DNA of 18,105 nt, taken from the NCBI GenBank assembly GCA_020629335.1, contig JAHDDN010000066.1, forward strand, positions 1-18,105, written 5' to 3'. Of the stretch, positions 1 through 7,322 are shown one piece after another (the first letter of the stretch is position 1; every line of letters starts with the position of its first letter). The notes under the pieces were generated by a model. That model saw only the letters and a list, made by a program, of their open reading frames with translations. It did not search any database and had not been told where the DNA came from. The DNA comes from Chitinophagales bacterium. GTDB taxonomy: Bacteria > Bacteroidota > Bacteroidia > Chitinophagales > UBA2359. A program made the translations under genes and the position numbers.

Positions 1-137
1 TGAGACGCGAATACTATGAAACGTGAAGAGAAGAGATGAGATGAGACGCGAATACTATGAAACGTGAAGAGAAGAGATGAGATGAGACGCGAATACTATG
101 AAACGTGAAGAGAAGAGATGAGATGAGACGCGAATAC
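1..137. repeat. 41-bp tandem direct repeat array (3 full units plus a partial)
   Basis: Units begin at 1, 42, 83 and 124 with the phrase tgagacgcgaatac. The three full units look identical, and the fourth stops after its first 14 bases. The plus strand is purine-rich (runs such as gaagagaagagatgagatga). The array lies just past the stop codon of the small minus-strand gene and may continue beyond the left edge of the window. No coding role is apparent. Confidence 0.95.
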
Positions 138-143
138 GCGTCT
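126..143 (-). terminator. GC-rich hairpin next to the stop codon of the 79-aa gene
   Basis: The bases agacgcg (126-132) and cgcgtct (137-143) form a perfect 7-bp stem around the loop aata. The hairpin begins immediately after the stop codon of the minus-strand gene at 144-383, which is where a terminator would lie. No T-tract follows it on the minus strand, so it may stabilise the mRNA 3' end rather than act as an intrinsic terminator. Its left arm is the start of the partial fourth unit of the 41-bp array. Confidence 0.45.
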
Positions 144-383
144 TTACTTAATATTTTTATTTTGTTTTTCGTTGCCTCTTTTGAAGTTGCCTGTTATTTT
201 GGCTAGGATGAGTTGTTCTTCTATTCCAGACTTTCCTACTATTTTTTTGAGTAAGGCCTCAGCTTTCTTTCCTTTGAGTACCATAATCATTTTTCCTTCA
301 TAAGAAATTAGTACTTTTTCTTTAGAAGATTTATAAGAGAAGGGATTATCTTTTAGCACATCATTCTTATCTATTTCTGCCAT
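144..383 (-). CDS. Small hypothetical protein, 79 aa
   Basis: A lysine-rich protein without signal peptide or membrane segment, so probably cytoplasmic. The central part, about residues 13-50 (NPFSYKSSKEKVLISYEGK, then MVLKGKKAEALLKKI), reads like a short beta-sheet segment followed by an amphipathic helix. It resembles a small uncharacterised protein I associate with Bacteroidota, but I cannot name a family. The C-terminal tail (KRGNEKQNKNIK) is highly charged and probably disordered. It starts with ATG 11 bp downstream of the aldehyde dehydrogenase stop codon, so the two are probably co-transcribed. Function unknown; nucleic-acid binding would be a guess from charge alone. Confidence 0.7.
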   Translation of the reverse strand: MAEIDKNDVLKDNPFSYKSSKEKVLISYEGKMIMVLKGKKAEALLKKIVGKSGIEEQLILAKITGNFKRGNEKQNKNIK

Positions 384-394
384 TGGGTATAATT

Positions 395-1765
395 CTACTT
401 AACAACTACTGTTTTGACATTGACGAATTCTTTGAGACCGAAGGCGGAAAGCTCTCTTCCATAACCTGACTTCTTGATACCTCCGAATGGAAGTCGTGGG
501 TCAGAGGAGGGCATTTCATTAATAAACACACTACCTGCATGGATTTGTCGAGATAATCTCGTCGCTCTTTCTATGTCTACTGTCCAAAGAGAGGCAGAGA
601 GTCCATATTCCGTTTTATTAGCCATATCAATGGCTTCTTGGGTGTTTTCTACTTGAATTACCGAGGCTACAGGCCCAAATACTTCTTCATCAAAGACAGG
701 CATTCCTGGCTGAACATTGGTTAAGAGGGTTGGGTGGAAAAAAGCACCTTCCAAATGAGAAGGCCTTGAGCCCCCCATCATGACTTTGGCACCTGCTCGA
801 ATGGATCTTTCCACTTGTCGTTCTAGCTTAACGGCCAATTCTTCTCTTGACATCGGGCCGATTTGTGTTTCTTCATTCATGGGATCGCCCATTTTTAGAT
901 GAAGCATATTCTCTTTGAAAAGCTGAACGAAGTGATCATGTACTTTTTTGGTTACAATAAAGCGTTTAGCAGCGATACAGCTTTGACCACAGTTTAATAA
1001 GCGTGATTTCACTCCGATTTCTGCTGCTAATTTCACGTTGGCATCGTCTAGGACAATGAATGGATCATTTCCTCCTAGCTCCATCACACACTTTTTGATA
1101 TAGCGTCCAGCAGATTCTCCTACTTTAGCACCTGCTGCCGTGCTGGCTGTTACTGTGACAGCACTTATCCGATCATCAGCAATTAAGTTGCTGACTTTAC
1201 GGATAGGAATGAATAGGTTTTGATATAAGCCTTCTGGTAAGTGTGCTTTCCTGAAGACTTCTTCAATAGCTAAGGCGCATTGCGGAACGCTTGGTGCATG
1301 CTTGATAATCACGGCATTACCTGCCATCAATGCAGGGGCTACAAAACGAAATACTTGCCAAAAGGGATAATTCCAAGGCATAATACCCAATATCACTCCT
1401 AAAGGCGAGTAGGTAATTATACTTTGGGAATAATCTGTTTTTATTTGTTCTTCCTTGAGATGTAATTTGGCGTGTTCAGCATAGTAATTGCATACCCATA
1501 TACACTTATCTATTTCTGCTCTGGATTCCTTGATGGGTTTTCCCATTTCAAGGGTGATTAGACGTGCAAATCTTTCTTTGCTTTCTTCTAAAGCAAGCGC
1601 CGCTGCCTTTAATCGGCGGCTTCTGATATTAAATGCGCTGGTACGGTTAATATCAAAACCAAAACTTGCTCTTTTTAACACTTCTTCAATATTGGCATTG
1701 GATTGCATTTTGAAGCGTTTGAGCAATTGGTTTTTATAGGGGTTCGTAGTTGTAAATCTTCTCAT
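395..1765 (-). CDS. NAD(P)-dependent aldehyde dehydrogenase, succinate-semialdehyde dehydrogenase (Sad/YneI) type
   Basis: A 456-aa member of the ALDH superfamily, predicted to oxidise an aldehyde, plausibly succinate semialdehyde, to the acid in the cytoplasm. Visible motifs: the oxyanion-hole Asn in PWNYP (N132), the cofactor-binding Lys in IKHAP (K155), the general-base Glu in MELGG (E229), the catalytic Cys in GQSC (C263), EEVFGP (about 360-365) and the C-terminal PFGGIKKSGYGREL block. The phrases VLELGG-NDPFIVL-like, GQxCxAAKRFI and DPRLPFGG match E. coli Sad (YneI) better than general ALDHs, as I recall them. Length is normal for that family. One oddity is Ala207 in TVTASTAAG, where most members have Gly in the nucleotide-binding GSTxxG loop. 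The ATG start gives the family-typical N-terminus (TTTNPY). Substrate specificity is inferred only. Confidence 0.9.
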   Translation of the reverse strand: MRRFTTTNPYKNQLLKRFKMQSNANIEEVLKRASFGFDINRTSAFNIRSRRLKAAALALEESKERFARLITLEMGKPIKESRAEIDKCIWVCNYYAEHAKLHLKEEQIKTDYSQSIITYSPLGVILGIMPWNYPFWQVFRFVAPALMAGNAVIIKHAPSVPQCALAIEEVFRKAHLPEGLYQNLFIPIRKVSNLIADDRISAVTVTASTAAGAKVGESAGRYIKKCVMELGGNDPFIVLDDANVKLAAEIGVKSRLLNCGQSCIAAKRFIVTKKVHDHFVQLFKENMLHLKMGDPMNEETQIGPMSREELAVKLERQVERSIRAGAKVMMGGSRPSHLEGAFFHPTLLTNVQPGMPVFDEEVFGPVASVIQVENTQEAIDMANKTEYGLSASLWTVDIERATRLSRQIHAGSVFINEMPSSDPRLPFGGIKKSGYGRELSAFGLKEFVNVKTVVVK

Positions 1766-1799
1766 TTAAACTAATAGCGGATAAAATAATTGCGAGTGT

Positions 1800-1807
1800 C
1801 AAAGCTA
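1800..1807 (-). promoter_or_regulatory. Candidate Bacteroidota -7 element for the aldehyde dehydrogenase
   Basis: On the minus strand this reads TAGCTTTG, an exact match to TAnnTTTG. It lies 35 bp upstream of the ATG, giving a leader of about 28 nt. No clear TTG/TTTG -33 element is seen at the right spacing; that region would fall in the 3' end of the upstream gene. It suggests the aldehyde dehydrogenase can be transcribed separately from the C25-domain gene. Confidence 0.35.
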
Positions 1808-1818
1808 CGATAAAATTA

Positions 1819-4800
1819 TCACTCCTTAATGATTTTTCTAAGAATTTGATGTTTAGCTGCTTGTAAATTTAAGAAGTAAACACCAGATGCTAAGTCTTCC
1901 AATCCTAAGTTTTCATGATTTTGAATCATTTTTTCTATTAATTGCTGGCCTTTCGCATCATATAGACTTAGATGTAATTGATCAATAGGAGCTCCCCAGC
2001 TTATTTGGATATAATCAGCAGTCGGATTGGGAGCAATCTTCAGCTCAGCAAAATCGGCCTCTTCTATAGTAATAGGCGGTGCGCATGGATCTTCTGCCTC
2101 TAATGAGATAGGCCCTAAGGTAAAACTTTCGTTATTAGCATCTAAGACTGTTAAGCTAAAGTCTTCAGTGGGCTGAAATTGGAAGATATTAAAGGCTAAG
2201 TCTGTTATTGTTAGGTCAGGCGTACTGCTTAGTTGGTAGGGCGGAACTCCCCCATTAATAAGTACATTGCATTGAATCATACTGTCTACACATTCATATT
2301 CTGGAGCGATAATTAATGGCGAATCTACTATTTGAGTACTGACCATTAGGTTATTATCATAGCAAGTTTCGGCTGCTGCTAAGTTATGATTGATTTGCAC
2401 TGAGAATGTATTTTGGCCTGCATAAGAATCATCCATCTCAAACTCGAATACATAAGTCGTATCATTAACTGGAGCCGCTACTTGAGCTTCTGTTAAGGTG
2501 TAGGTGGTTCCCAAAGCATTGGTGCGCTGTATCTTCAATACAAGCAACTCATCTACTATGGTTACTCCTGGGTTATGAGCTGTTACCTTAAGTGTATAAC
2601 TTTCTAAATCCGTCGTTAGAAAACTGGGTTCAAATACTAAATCTGTTGATACATCTTCAAAATTATAGTCTGGCAAGTCTGCATTGGAAATACGAACAAC
2701 AGGGTCCCCCTCAAAGTGATAAACTTGACTCATCACTTTGGCAATAGTATATGCTTCAGGGTCTGTCATTATATCTACATAATTAGCTGCTATTGCCTGT
2801 TGGATCGCTGCTCCCATTAATGGATTGGCTAATTCATTCGTTAGCTGCTCATAAATATCTTCTAAATAGGGGGCGGCATGCTCTTTATAATCAAAGCTTA
2901 CACTCCCCAAATAGCTGACAGCTCCACTATTAGGAGCTAATACTAAAGATTCTCCCAAAGAAGGATTACTGGTACTATTGGTAAAATCTCCAATAAAGTT
3001 AGCCATGCTAAATACCGCAGGGTATTTAGCATCTATCCCCATGATGCTTGGGCTTAGTTCAAAATTTGTCATTCCCCAAAGTCCATTGGTATAATCTCCT
3101 TCTACTAAATTGATTAAGCCTACGCCTTCGCTAAGAATGTCGAGTACATTATCATATTCATTGGTAGTTGGAATGATGGGAGTAATAGCGGAACCAGGAA
3201 ATTCATATATTTCAATCAGGCGAGCTAATTCCTCACCTTTGAAAGAATCCCCTTCTACATTCGCTTTTATATTATCTAAATAACTGCTCGTACTTAATAA
3301 GTCATCCGCAATCCCATCTTCTGGCGAATCATCTATAGTAGAGACTCTTCCAAGATTAAGCATTTTTTTAGGCCAGGTCCAATAATCGATATTACAGCTA
3401 TCAGCCGCCCAATCTAAAGATTCATGGGCTGTTATTTTACTGAGATAATGGCTTACATCAGTACTATTCAAGGCGCTTATTCTTCCCACTGTAAGCCGTG
3501 GCCGATAATCTTCTGTACAACAGCTAGTCAAGCTATTATCTGAACTCGGAAATCCGTAAGTAGGCAGTAAATTAAAAACCGCTTGATCTTCATTAAAATG
3601 AGCAGTCGCATAATCTATGGCTTTACCTATTAGAAATAGGTGTGCTGGTTCTTCTGTCCAGTTATCTACTGCTTCATTGATAAAATGGCGAATCGCCTGT
3701 GGATGCTGAGCTATTCCGTGGCCAAATTGGTGGTATAATTGATCTATGCTCACCATTACTACTTCATAACTACCTCCTTGTTCCGAGCCTCGATAGGCCG
3801 CGTATTGACTTACAGGTAATTCCTCATTTTCTGCATCATTGAGGGAAGGGTGAAAAATGATGATGTAATCTCCTTGATTGCTCTCTTGAGAGAAGTCTGT
3901 AAATGTAATCGGGGCTAAAGTATCAATAGTGTTAGTATTGATAGAGGCTAAATTATTGATATATATATCCCGTTCTGATTCGGTATCTGCGCCTGCTGGC
4001 AACATAAATTCGTAGTTATCACCTGCTTCTACTGCTGTTAAAAACCAATTATTAGTCAGATCGTATAAGATGGTATTTTCACTACTTCCATTAAAGTTTT
4101 CGGCCACAATATATTCACTATCATTATTGGCTAAAGAGATATGAAAATGTGTTTTATTTTCGAGATTAAAGCTGTGGGGATAAGTGAGATTAATATAAGC
4201 TAGGGAGTTTCTATCATCACAATCATCACATAAGTTGCCTGTTGGATTAAATGTGATTTCTGTTTCATTTGGACCTAAATCGGCTAAATCAACAGGGAAT
4301 TCATAAGTATTGACCAAAAAGCCATCATAAATTGCTTCTAGATAAAGCTCCTCCTCCAAGCTTACTTCTATGAAATGATCAAGAATTATATTCGGATCAT
4401 CTTCTCTCCCCATTATTTTAAATTCTATTTCGGCTTCTACTCCTGCTTCTTGGTAAACACTCTTAGTAGCGATATCAAAGCTGATTGGGGAATCTTTAGT
4501 AATTAGATTAGAAACAAATCCTTCTCCTTCTTCAAAATCGCTATAGTTTGCAATGGCATCTGCTAATTCAAAACTTTCTCCACCATAGTAAGTGCTATTA
4601 GGTAGAACTTTGGAAGTGTGCATGAAGTAGTCCAATGGCTCCATACTGGAATCTATCTCATTCTCTATTTCTTGAAAACGCATTCCTGTGCCTTCTTCTG
4701 ACCAAGTAATATAGTAGGATATAGCATCATTGAACAGGCTTAGATCAGGGGTAGTATGTGCAGCCGTTGATTCATATAGTTGTTCATCAAAATAACCGTC

Positions 4801-5112
4801 ATTTCCTTGTGCATAAAACTCTATATAATCGCCTGCTTCTAAATTGGGCCCTTCGGCTACAACCCTTATGGCTATTTCTTCTCCTCTCGCAAATACTCGC
4901 CATTGGGCATGTTCGACTGGTAAATTGGTCTCGCTTAGGGCTTCAGCTGGGATTTGAATAATTCCTTCCTCATTCACTTCAAAGTGGTAAAAGCTTTTAT
5001 CATAGCCTATTTCTTCGATCCATTCATTGGCGTATTGCCATTGGGCGTTTAGTGAGCTGATCGAAAGTAATAGCAAAATGCCTATAGTAGCCGACTTTAT
5101 CATATTGATCAT
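1819..5112 (-). CDS. Secreted C25 (gingipain/PorU-like) family protein with T9SS sorting domain, apparently catalytically dead
   Basis: A 1097-aa exported protein. Residues 1-23 form a signal peptide ending SLNAQ; Met4 is an equally good start. Residues ~25-410 are beta-rich N-terminal modules (with CDDCDD near 295-299). Residues ~415-812 match the peptidase C25 fold of PorU-like proteins: YIIIFHPSL, then LYHQFGHGIAQHPQAIRHFI, LFLIGKAIDYA, LPTYGFPSSDN, RLTVGRISA, and the late GGAISLLTT-like NSGAVSYLGSVSF. The expected catalytic His in NYxGHG is replaced (N668-LVEGD, Gly672 at the His position). The expected Cys in xxCxxG is Asn705 (MANFIG). A SprB-like segment (GGVPPYQL, ~954) follows, then a type A T9SS C-terminal domain (~1020-1097: LKIAPNPTADYIQI, LYDAKGQQL, LASGVYFLNL). 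It is probably surface-attached or secreted, with a binding or scaffold role rather than proteolysis. Which protein it interacts with is unknown. Confidence 0.85.
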   Translation of the reverse strand: MINMIKSATIGILLLLSISSLNAQWQYANEWIEEIGYDKSFYHFEVNEEGIIQIPAEALSETNLPVEHAQWRVFARGEEIAIRVVAEGPNLEAGDYIEFYAQGNDGYFDEQLYESTAAHTTPDLSLFNDAISYYITWSEEGTGMRFQEIENEIDSSMEPLDYFMHTSKVLPNSTYYGGESFELADAIANYSDFEEGEGFVSNLITKDSPISFDIATKSVYQEAGVEAEIEFKIMGREDDPNIILDHFIEVSLEEELYLEAIYDGFLVNTYEFPVDLADLGPNETEITFNPTGNLCDDCDDRNSLAYINLTYPHSFNLENKTHFHISLANNDSEYIVAENFNGSSENTILYDLTNNWFLTAVEAGDNYEFMLPAGADTESERDIYINNLASINTNTIDTLAPITFTDFSQESNQGDYIIIFHPSLNDAENEELPVSQYAAYRGSEQGGSYEVVMVSIDQLYHQFGHGIAQHPQAIRHFINEAVDNWTEEPAHLFLIGKAIDYATAHFNEDQAVFNLLPTYGFPSSDNSLTSCCTEDYRPRLTVGRISALNSTDVSHYLSKITAHESLDWAADSCNIDYWTWPKKMLNLGRVSTIDDSPEDGIADDLLSTSSYLDNIKANVEGDSFKGEELARLIEIYEFPGSAITPIIPTTNEYDNVLDILSEGVGLINLVEGDYTNGLWGMTNFELSPSIMGIDAKYPAVFSMANFIGDFTNSTSNPSLGESLVLAPNSGAVSYLGSVSFDYKEHAAPYLEDIYEQLTNELANPLMGAAIQQAIAANYVDIMTDPEAYTIAKVMSQVYHFEGDPVVRISNADLPDYNFEDVSTDLVFEPSFLTTDLESYTLKVTAHNPGVTIVDELLVLKIQRTNALGTTYTLTEAQVAAPVNDTTYVFEFEMDDSYAGQNTFSVQINHNLAAAETCYDNNLMVSTQIVDSPLIIAPEYECVDSMIQCNVLINGGVPPYQLSSTPDLTITDLAFNIFQFQPTEDFSLTVLDANNESFTLGPISLEAEDPCAPPITIEEADFAELKIAPNPTADYIQISWGAPIDQLHLSLYDAKGQQLIEKMIQNHENLGLEDLASGVYFLNLQAAKHQILRKIIKE

Positions 5113-5128
5113 TTTTAAATTGGATGGC

Positions 5129-5136
5129 CAAATATA
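5129..5136 (-). promoter_or_regulatory. Candidate -7 element for the C25-domain gene
   Basis: The minus strand reads TATATTTG, an exact TAnnTTTG match, 16 bp upstream of the first ATG and 25 bp upstream of the second ATG (Met4). The very short leader favours Met4 as the start. No TTG is seen 17-23 bp upstream, where the end of repeat copy A begins at 5156. Confidence 0.3.
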
Positions 5137-5155
5137 CGACTTTTGTTACACACTT

Positions 5156-5375
5156 GGCTTAGGGATGGTAGCGATATGGGGCGGCCATGTGCTGACTTAT
5201 GTAGCTTAGGTGGACGTAGGCTGGCCTGAAAGGCAGACAAGTACGCCTTAGCGAAATAGGAAGCGCATAGCCCCATAATAGCGGACAGCCCGACCCAATT
5301 ATTTTTTGGCCATCGTTGGGCCGACACATAGGTACGGCCCCTACAGACGATGGCCAAAAAATAATTGGGGAAGCC
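5156..5375 (+). repeat. Interspersed ~217-bp repeat, copy A
   Basis: This is one of three copies in the window. It begins GGCTTAGGGATGG and ends GGGGAAGCC, giving 5-bp terminal inverted repeats GGCTT/AAGCC. The body shares phrases such as cagacaag, ccttagcg and gcggacagcccgacc with the other copies. The 3' third is a long hairpin: a perfect 23-bp stem pairs 5294-5316 with 5347-5369, and inside it GGGCCG (5318-5323) pairs with CGGCCC (5335-5340) around an 11-nt loop. No transposase is encoded. Obvious target duplications are not seen. It separates the C25-domain gene from the divergently transcribed kinase gene. Confidence 0.9.
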
Positions 5376-5408
5376 CCAAATACTTAATTTACAGGCTATT
5401 AGCCTTGC

Positions 5409-5439
5409 TTTGCTGCTTGTGAAAGTGATAATATTTTTG
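5409..5439 (+). promoter_or_regulatory. Bacteroidota promoter for the GAF histidine kinase gene
   Basis: TTTG at 5409-5412 is followed by exactly 19 bases and then TATTTTTG at 5432-5439. This fits the published Bacteroidota consensus TTTG-N19-TAnnTTTG for the main sigma factor. Transcription would start near 5446, leaving a leader of roughly 138 nt that contains the hairpin at 5466-5508. It is the best promoter match in the window. Confidence 0.6.
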
Positions 5440-5465
5440 TTTTAGCTTGTCATTATTGCTTTTTT

Positions 5466-5508
5466 AAAAATACTATTTTTTATTAAATTAAATTTAATAA
5501 GTATTTTT
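5466..5508 (+). promoter_or_regulatory. AT-rich nested hairpin in the kinase leader
   Basis: AAAAATACT (5466-5474) pairs with AGTATTTTT (5500-5508). Inside, TTATTAAAT (5480-5488) pairs with ATTTAATAA (5492-5500) around a 3-nt loop, the two stems sharing only base 5500. It lies about 20-60 nt into the predicted transcript and ends in a T-run, so it could be an attenuator, a protein-binding dyad or simply AT-rich coincidence. Confidence 0.4.
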
Positions 5509-5583
5509 CATTCTACAAATATTCTTATGCATTTTAATAGTGGCATCTTATTTGAAGCTTTTTTCGCACTGTAAGCGTACAAA

Positions 5584-6954
5584 ATGGACCTAAAGAAACC
5601 CAAAAAAACAAACAAGCATAATATTAAGACGATTCTTGAAGAAAATAAACTGTTAAAGGAGAAATATTTACTTTTAAAACAAAAGGAACGGATAATCCGT
5701 GTGATCAATGATTTTGCCGCCTCGATTCTTCAGGAAAAGACCTTAGATGATATATTATGGGCTATTGCCAAAAATGCAATTGCAAAGTTAGGCTTTGTAG
5801 ATTGTGTGGTTTATATTGTAAATGAAGAAAGGCAAATTTTGATTCAAAAAGCGGCTCATGGGCCTAAAAATCCAAGAGATTTTGAGATTATCAACCGAAT
5901 TCACGTTCCGATTGGAGATGGAATTGTAGGTACTGTTGCTCAATCTGGTAAAGCTGAATTAATAGTAGATACCAGTAAAGATCCTCGTTATATTGTGGAT
6001 GATGCAGAACGACTTTCTGAGATTGCGGTTCCAATATTGTTAGATGGGAAGGTGATCGCTGTCATTGATTCTGAGCATCCTGAAAAGGGTTTTTACACAG
6101 AAGAACATCTTCAGATACTTAATACAATAGCCTTAATGTCAGCCTCGACGATTATGGCTGCGCTCACACAAAAGAAGCTGATTACTTACCAAAATCAATT
6201 AGAAGAAATCGTTGCTGAGCGCACTAAAAAGTTGAATAAGGTCATCCAAGAACTCCAAATTTCTAATAAGGATTTAGAGCAATATGCTTCTCTAGCTTCT
6301 CATGATCTCAAGGAACCTTTACGGACTATCAGTAGTTTTCTTCAACTGATCAAACAAAAGAAATCTAATCAGGCGGATACTGAAACACTTGAGTATATCA
6401 ATTACTCCATTAACGCTGCTCAAAGAATGGAAGCGCTTTTAAATGGTTTACTAGAATATGCTAAGGTTCGTTCGGATCAATATAGTTTTAGTTTGGTTGA
6501 TTTAAAGGAGGTTTTGACCGATGTAATTGATAGCCTATCCTTACGGATTCAGCAAAGTAAGGCTCAAATTTCTTTGCCTAAAAATTTACCCAGCTTACAG
6601 GGTTATAAAAGCTTACTCAATCAGTTATTTCAAAATTTGCTGACGAATGCGATCAAATTTACACCAGCAGATAGAGCTCCAAAGATCACGATTAATTATT
6701 TCGATAAAGATAGTTATCATCATTTTGAAGTAATTGATGAAGGAATTGGTATTAATCCAGCTTATTTGGAAAAAGTATTTGAGTTGTTTAGCAGGTTGCA
6801 CTCCAAAAAAGCTTATGAAGGAAGTGGTTTAGGGCTTAGCCTGTGTAAGCGTATCGTTGAGATGCATGGAGGTCAGATCAGAGTAAAATCCGAAGGTGAA
6901 AATAAGGGCGCTTGCTTTTGCTTCAGTCTTTTAAAATTGGAGGACTCTAAATAG
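5584..6954 (+). CDS. Cytoplasmic GAF-domain sensor histidine kinase
   Basis: A 456-aa protein without signal peptide or membrane helix. Residues 1-40 are a Lys/Glu-rich coiled coil. Residues ~45-195 form a GAF sensor domain (VPIGDGIVGTVAQSGKAELIVDT, DPRYIVDD, SEIAVPILLDGKVIAVIDSEHP). Residues ~198-232 are a signalling coiled coil. The HisKA dimerisation domain has the phospho-acceptor His240 in ASHDLKEPLRTI. The HATPase domain shows the N box (NLLTNAIKF, Asn355), G1 (DEGIGI, 385-390), F box (FELF, 399-402) and G2 (GSGLGL, 413-418). All catalytic motifs are intact. No receiver domain is fused and no response regulator gene is adjacent, so it is an orphan whose partner is elsewhere. The ligand of the GAF domain cannot be read from sequence. 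An internal part of the GAF resembles small-molecule-binding GAFs, but phytochrome-type chromophore residues are not evident. Confidence 0.92.
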   Translation: MDLKKPKKTNKHNIKTILEENKLLKEKYLLLKQKERIIRVINDFAASILQEKTLDDILWAIAKNAIAKLGFVDCVVYIVNEERQILIQKAAHGPKNPRDFEIINRIHVPIGDGIVGTVAQSGKAELIVDTSKDPRYIVDDAERLSEIAVPILLDGKVIAVIDSEHPEKGFYTEEHLQILNTIALMSASTIMAALTQKKLITYQNQLEEIVAERTKKLNKVIQELQISNKDLEQYASLASHDLKEPLRTISSFLQLIKQKKSNQADTETLEYINYSINAAQRMEALLNGLLEYAKVRSDQYSFSLVDLKEVLTDVIDSLSLRIQQSKAQISLPKNLPSLQGYKSLLNQLFQNLLTNAIKFTPADRAPKITINYFDKDSYHHFEVIDEGIGINPAYLEKVFELFSRLHSKKAYEGSGLGLSLCKRIVEMHGGQIRVKSEGENKGACFCFSLLKLEDSK

Positions 6955-6959
6955 AAAAA

Positions 6960-7010
6960 CGGCTTTTAAGTATTGGATGGATCGCTTATACAGTCCAATA
7001 CCTAAAGCCG
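6960..7010 (-). terminator. Terminator-like hairpin between convergent genes
   Basis: CGGCTTT...GTATTGGA (6960-6977) pairs with TCCAATAC...AAAGCCG (6994-7010), with a small internal mismatch and a 16-nt loop. Read on the minus strand the stem is followed by TTTTTCTATTT, as expected of an intrinsic terminator for the lipoprotein transcript. Read on the plus strand it starts 5 bp after the kinase stop codon but lacks a good T-tract, so termination in that direction is less certain. Confidence 0.6.
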
Positions 7011-7107
7011 CTTCTAAAAAAATAGCTATGGTAATTCTGCGTTATATTAATAAGAGCAAATTTCTTGCAAATTGGTTGCATCTAAGTGAAATTTAAATTT
7101 TATTGGG

Positions 7108-7322
7108 GGCTTCCCCGATTTGTTTTTGCCATCGTATGTATGGGCCGTACCTATGTGTCGGCCCAAGGATGGCAAAAACAAATCAGGTCGGGCTGTCCGT
7201 TCTTATGTGGCTATGCAGCTCCTACTCTGCTAAGTGCTGCTTGTCTGCTAAAGCCAGCCATCGCATCACTAAGCGCCGTAAGTCGCAGCATGAACGCCAC
7301 ATACCACTTCCATCCCTAAGCC
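7108..7322 (-). repeat. Interspersed ~217-bp repeat, copy B (inverted)
   Basis: This is the same family as the elements at 5156 and 14461, in the opposite orientation. Its GGCTTAGGGATGG end lies at 7310-7322, directly next to the lipoprotein stop codon at 7323-7325. Its hairpin pairs 7117-7133 with 7168-7184 over 17 bp, and the inner stem GGGCCG/CGGCCC (7142-7147, 7159-7164) is kept. Its body is the most diverged of the three copies. Together with the terminator at 6960-7010 it fills the 368-bp space between the kinase and lipoprotein genes; nothing else was recognised there. Confidence 0.88.

Noticed and set aside
1..143. Possible CRISPR array
   Set aside because: The 41-bp units are directly adjacent with no unique spacers, and no cas genes are present.
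3715..3723. GHG tripeptide (residues 464-466) as the C25 catalytic His motif
   Set aside because: It lies about 200 residues upstream of the expected position, within the LYHQFGHGIAQHPQAIRHF segment that corresponds to a non-catalytic helix in PorU-like proteins.
5115..5357. Open frame of 80 codons on the minus strand across repeat copy A, with related frames in the other two copies
   Set aside because: The frames lie wholly within the interspersed repeat. The shared stretch differs at many amino acids between copies and the N-terminal parts are in different frames, so selection on a protein is not supported. They run through the structural hairpin.
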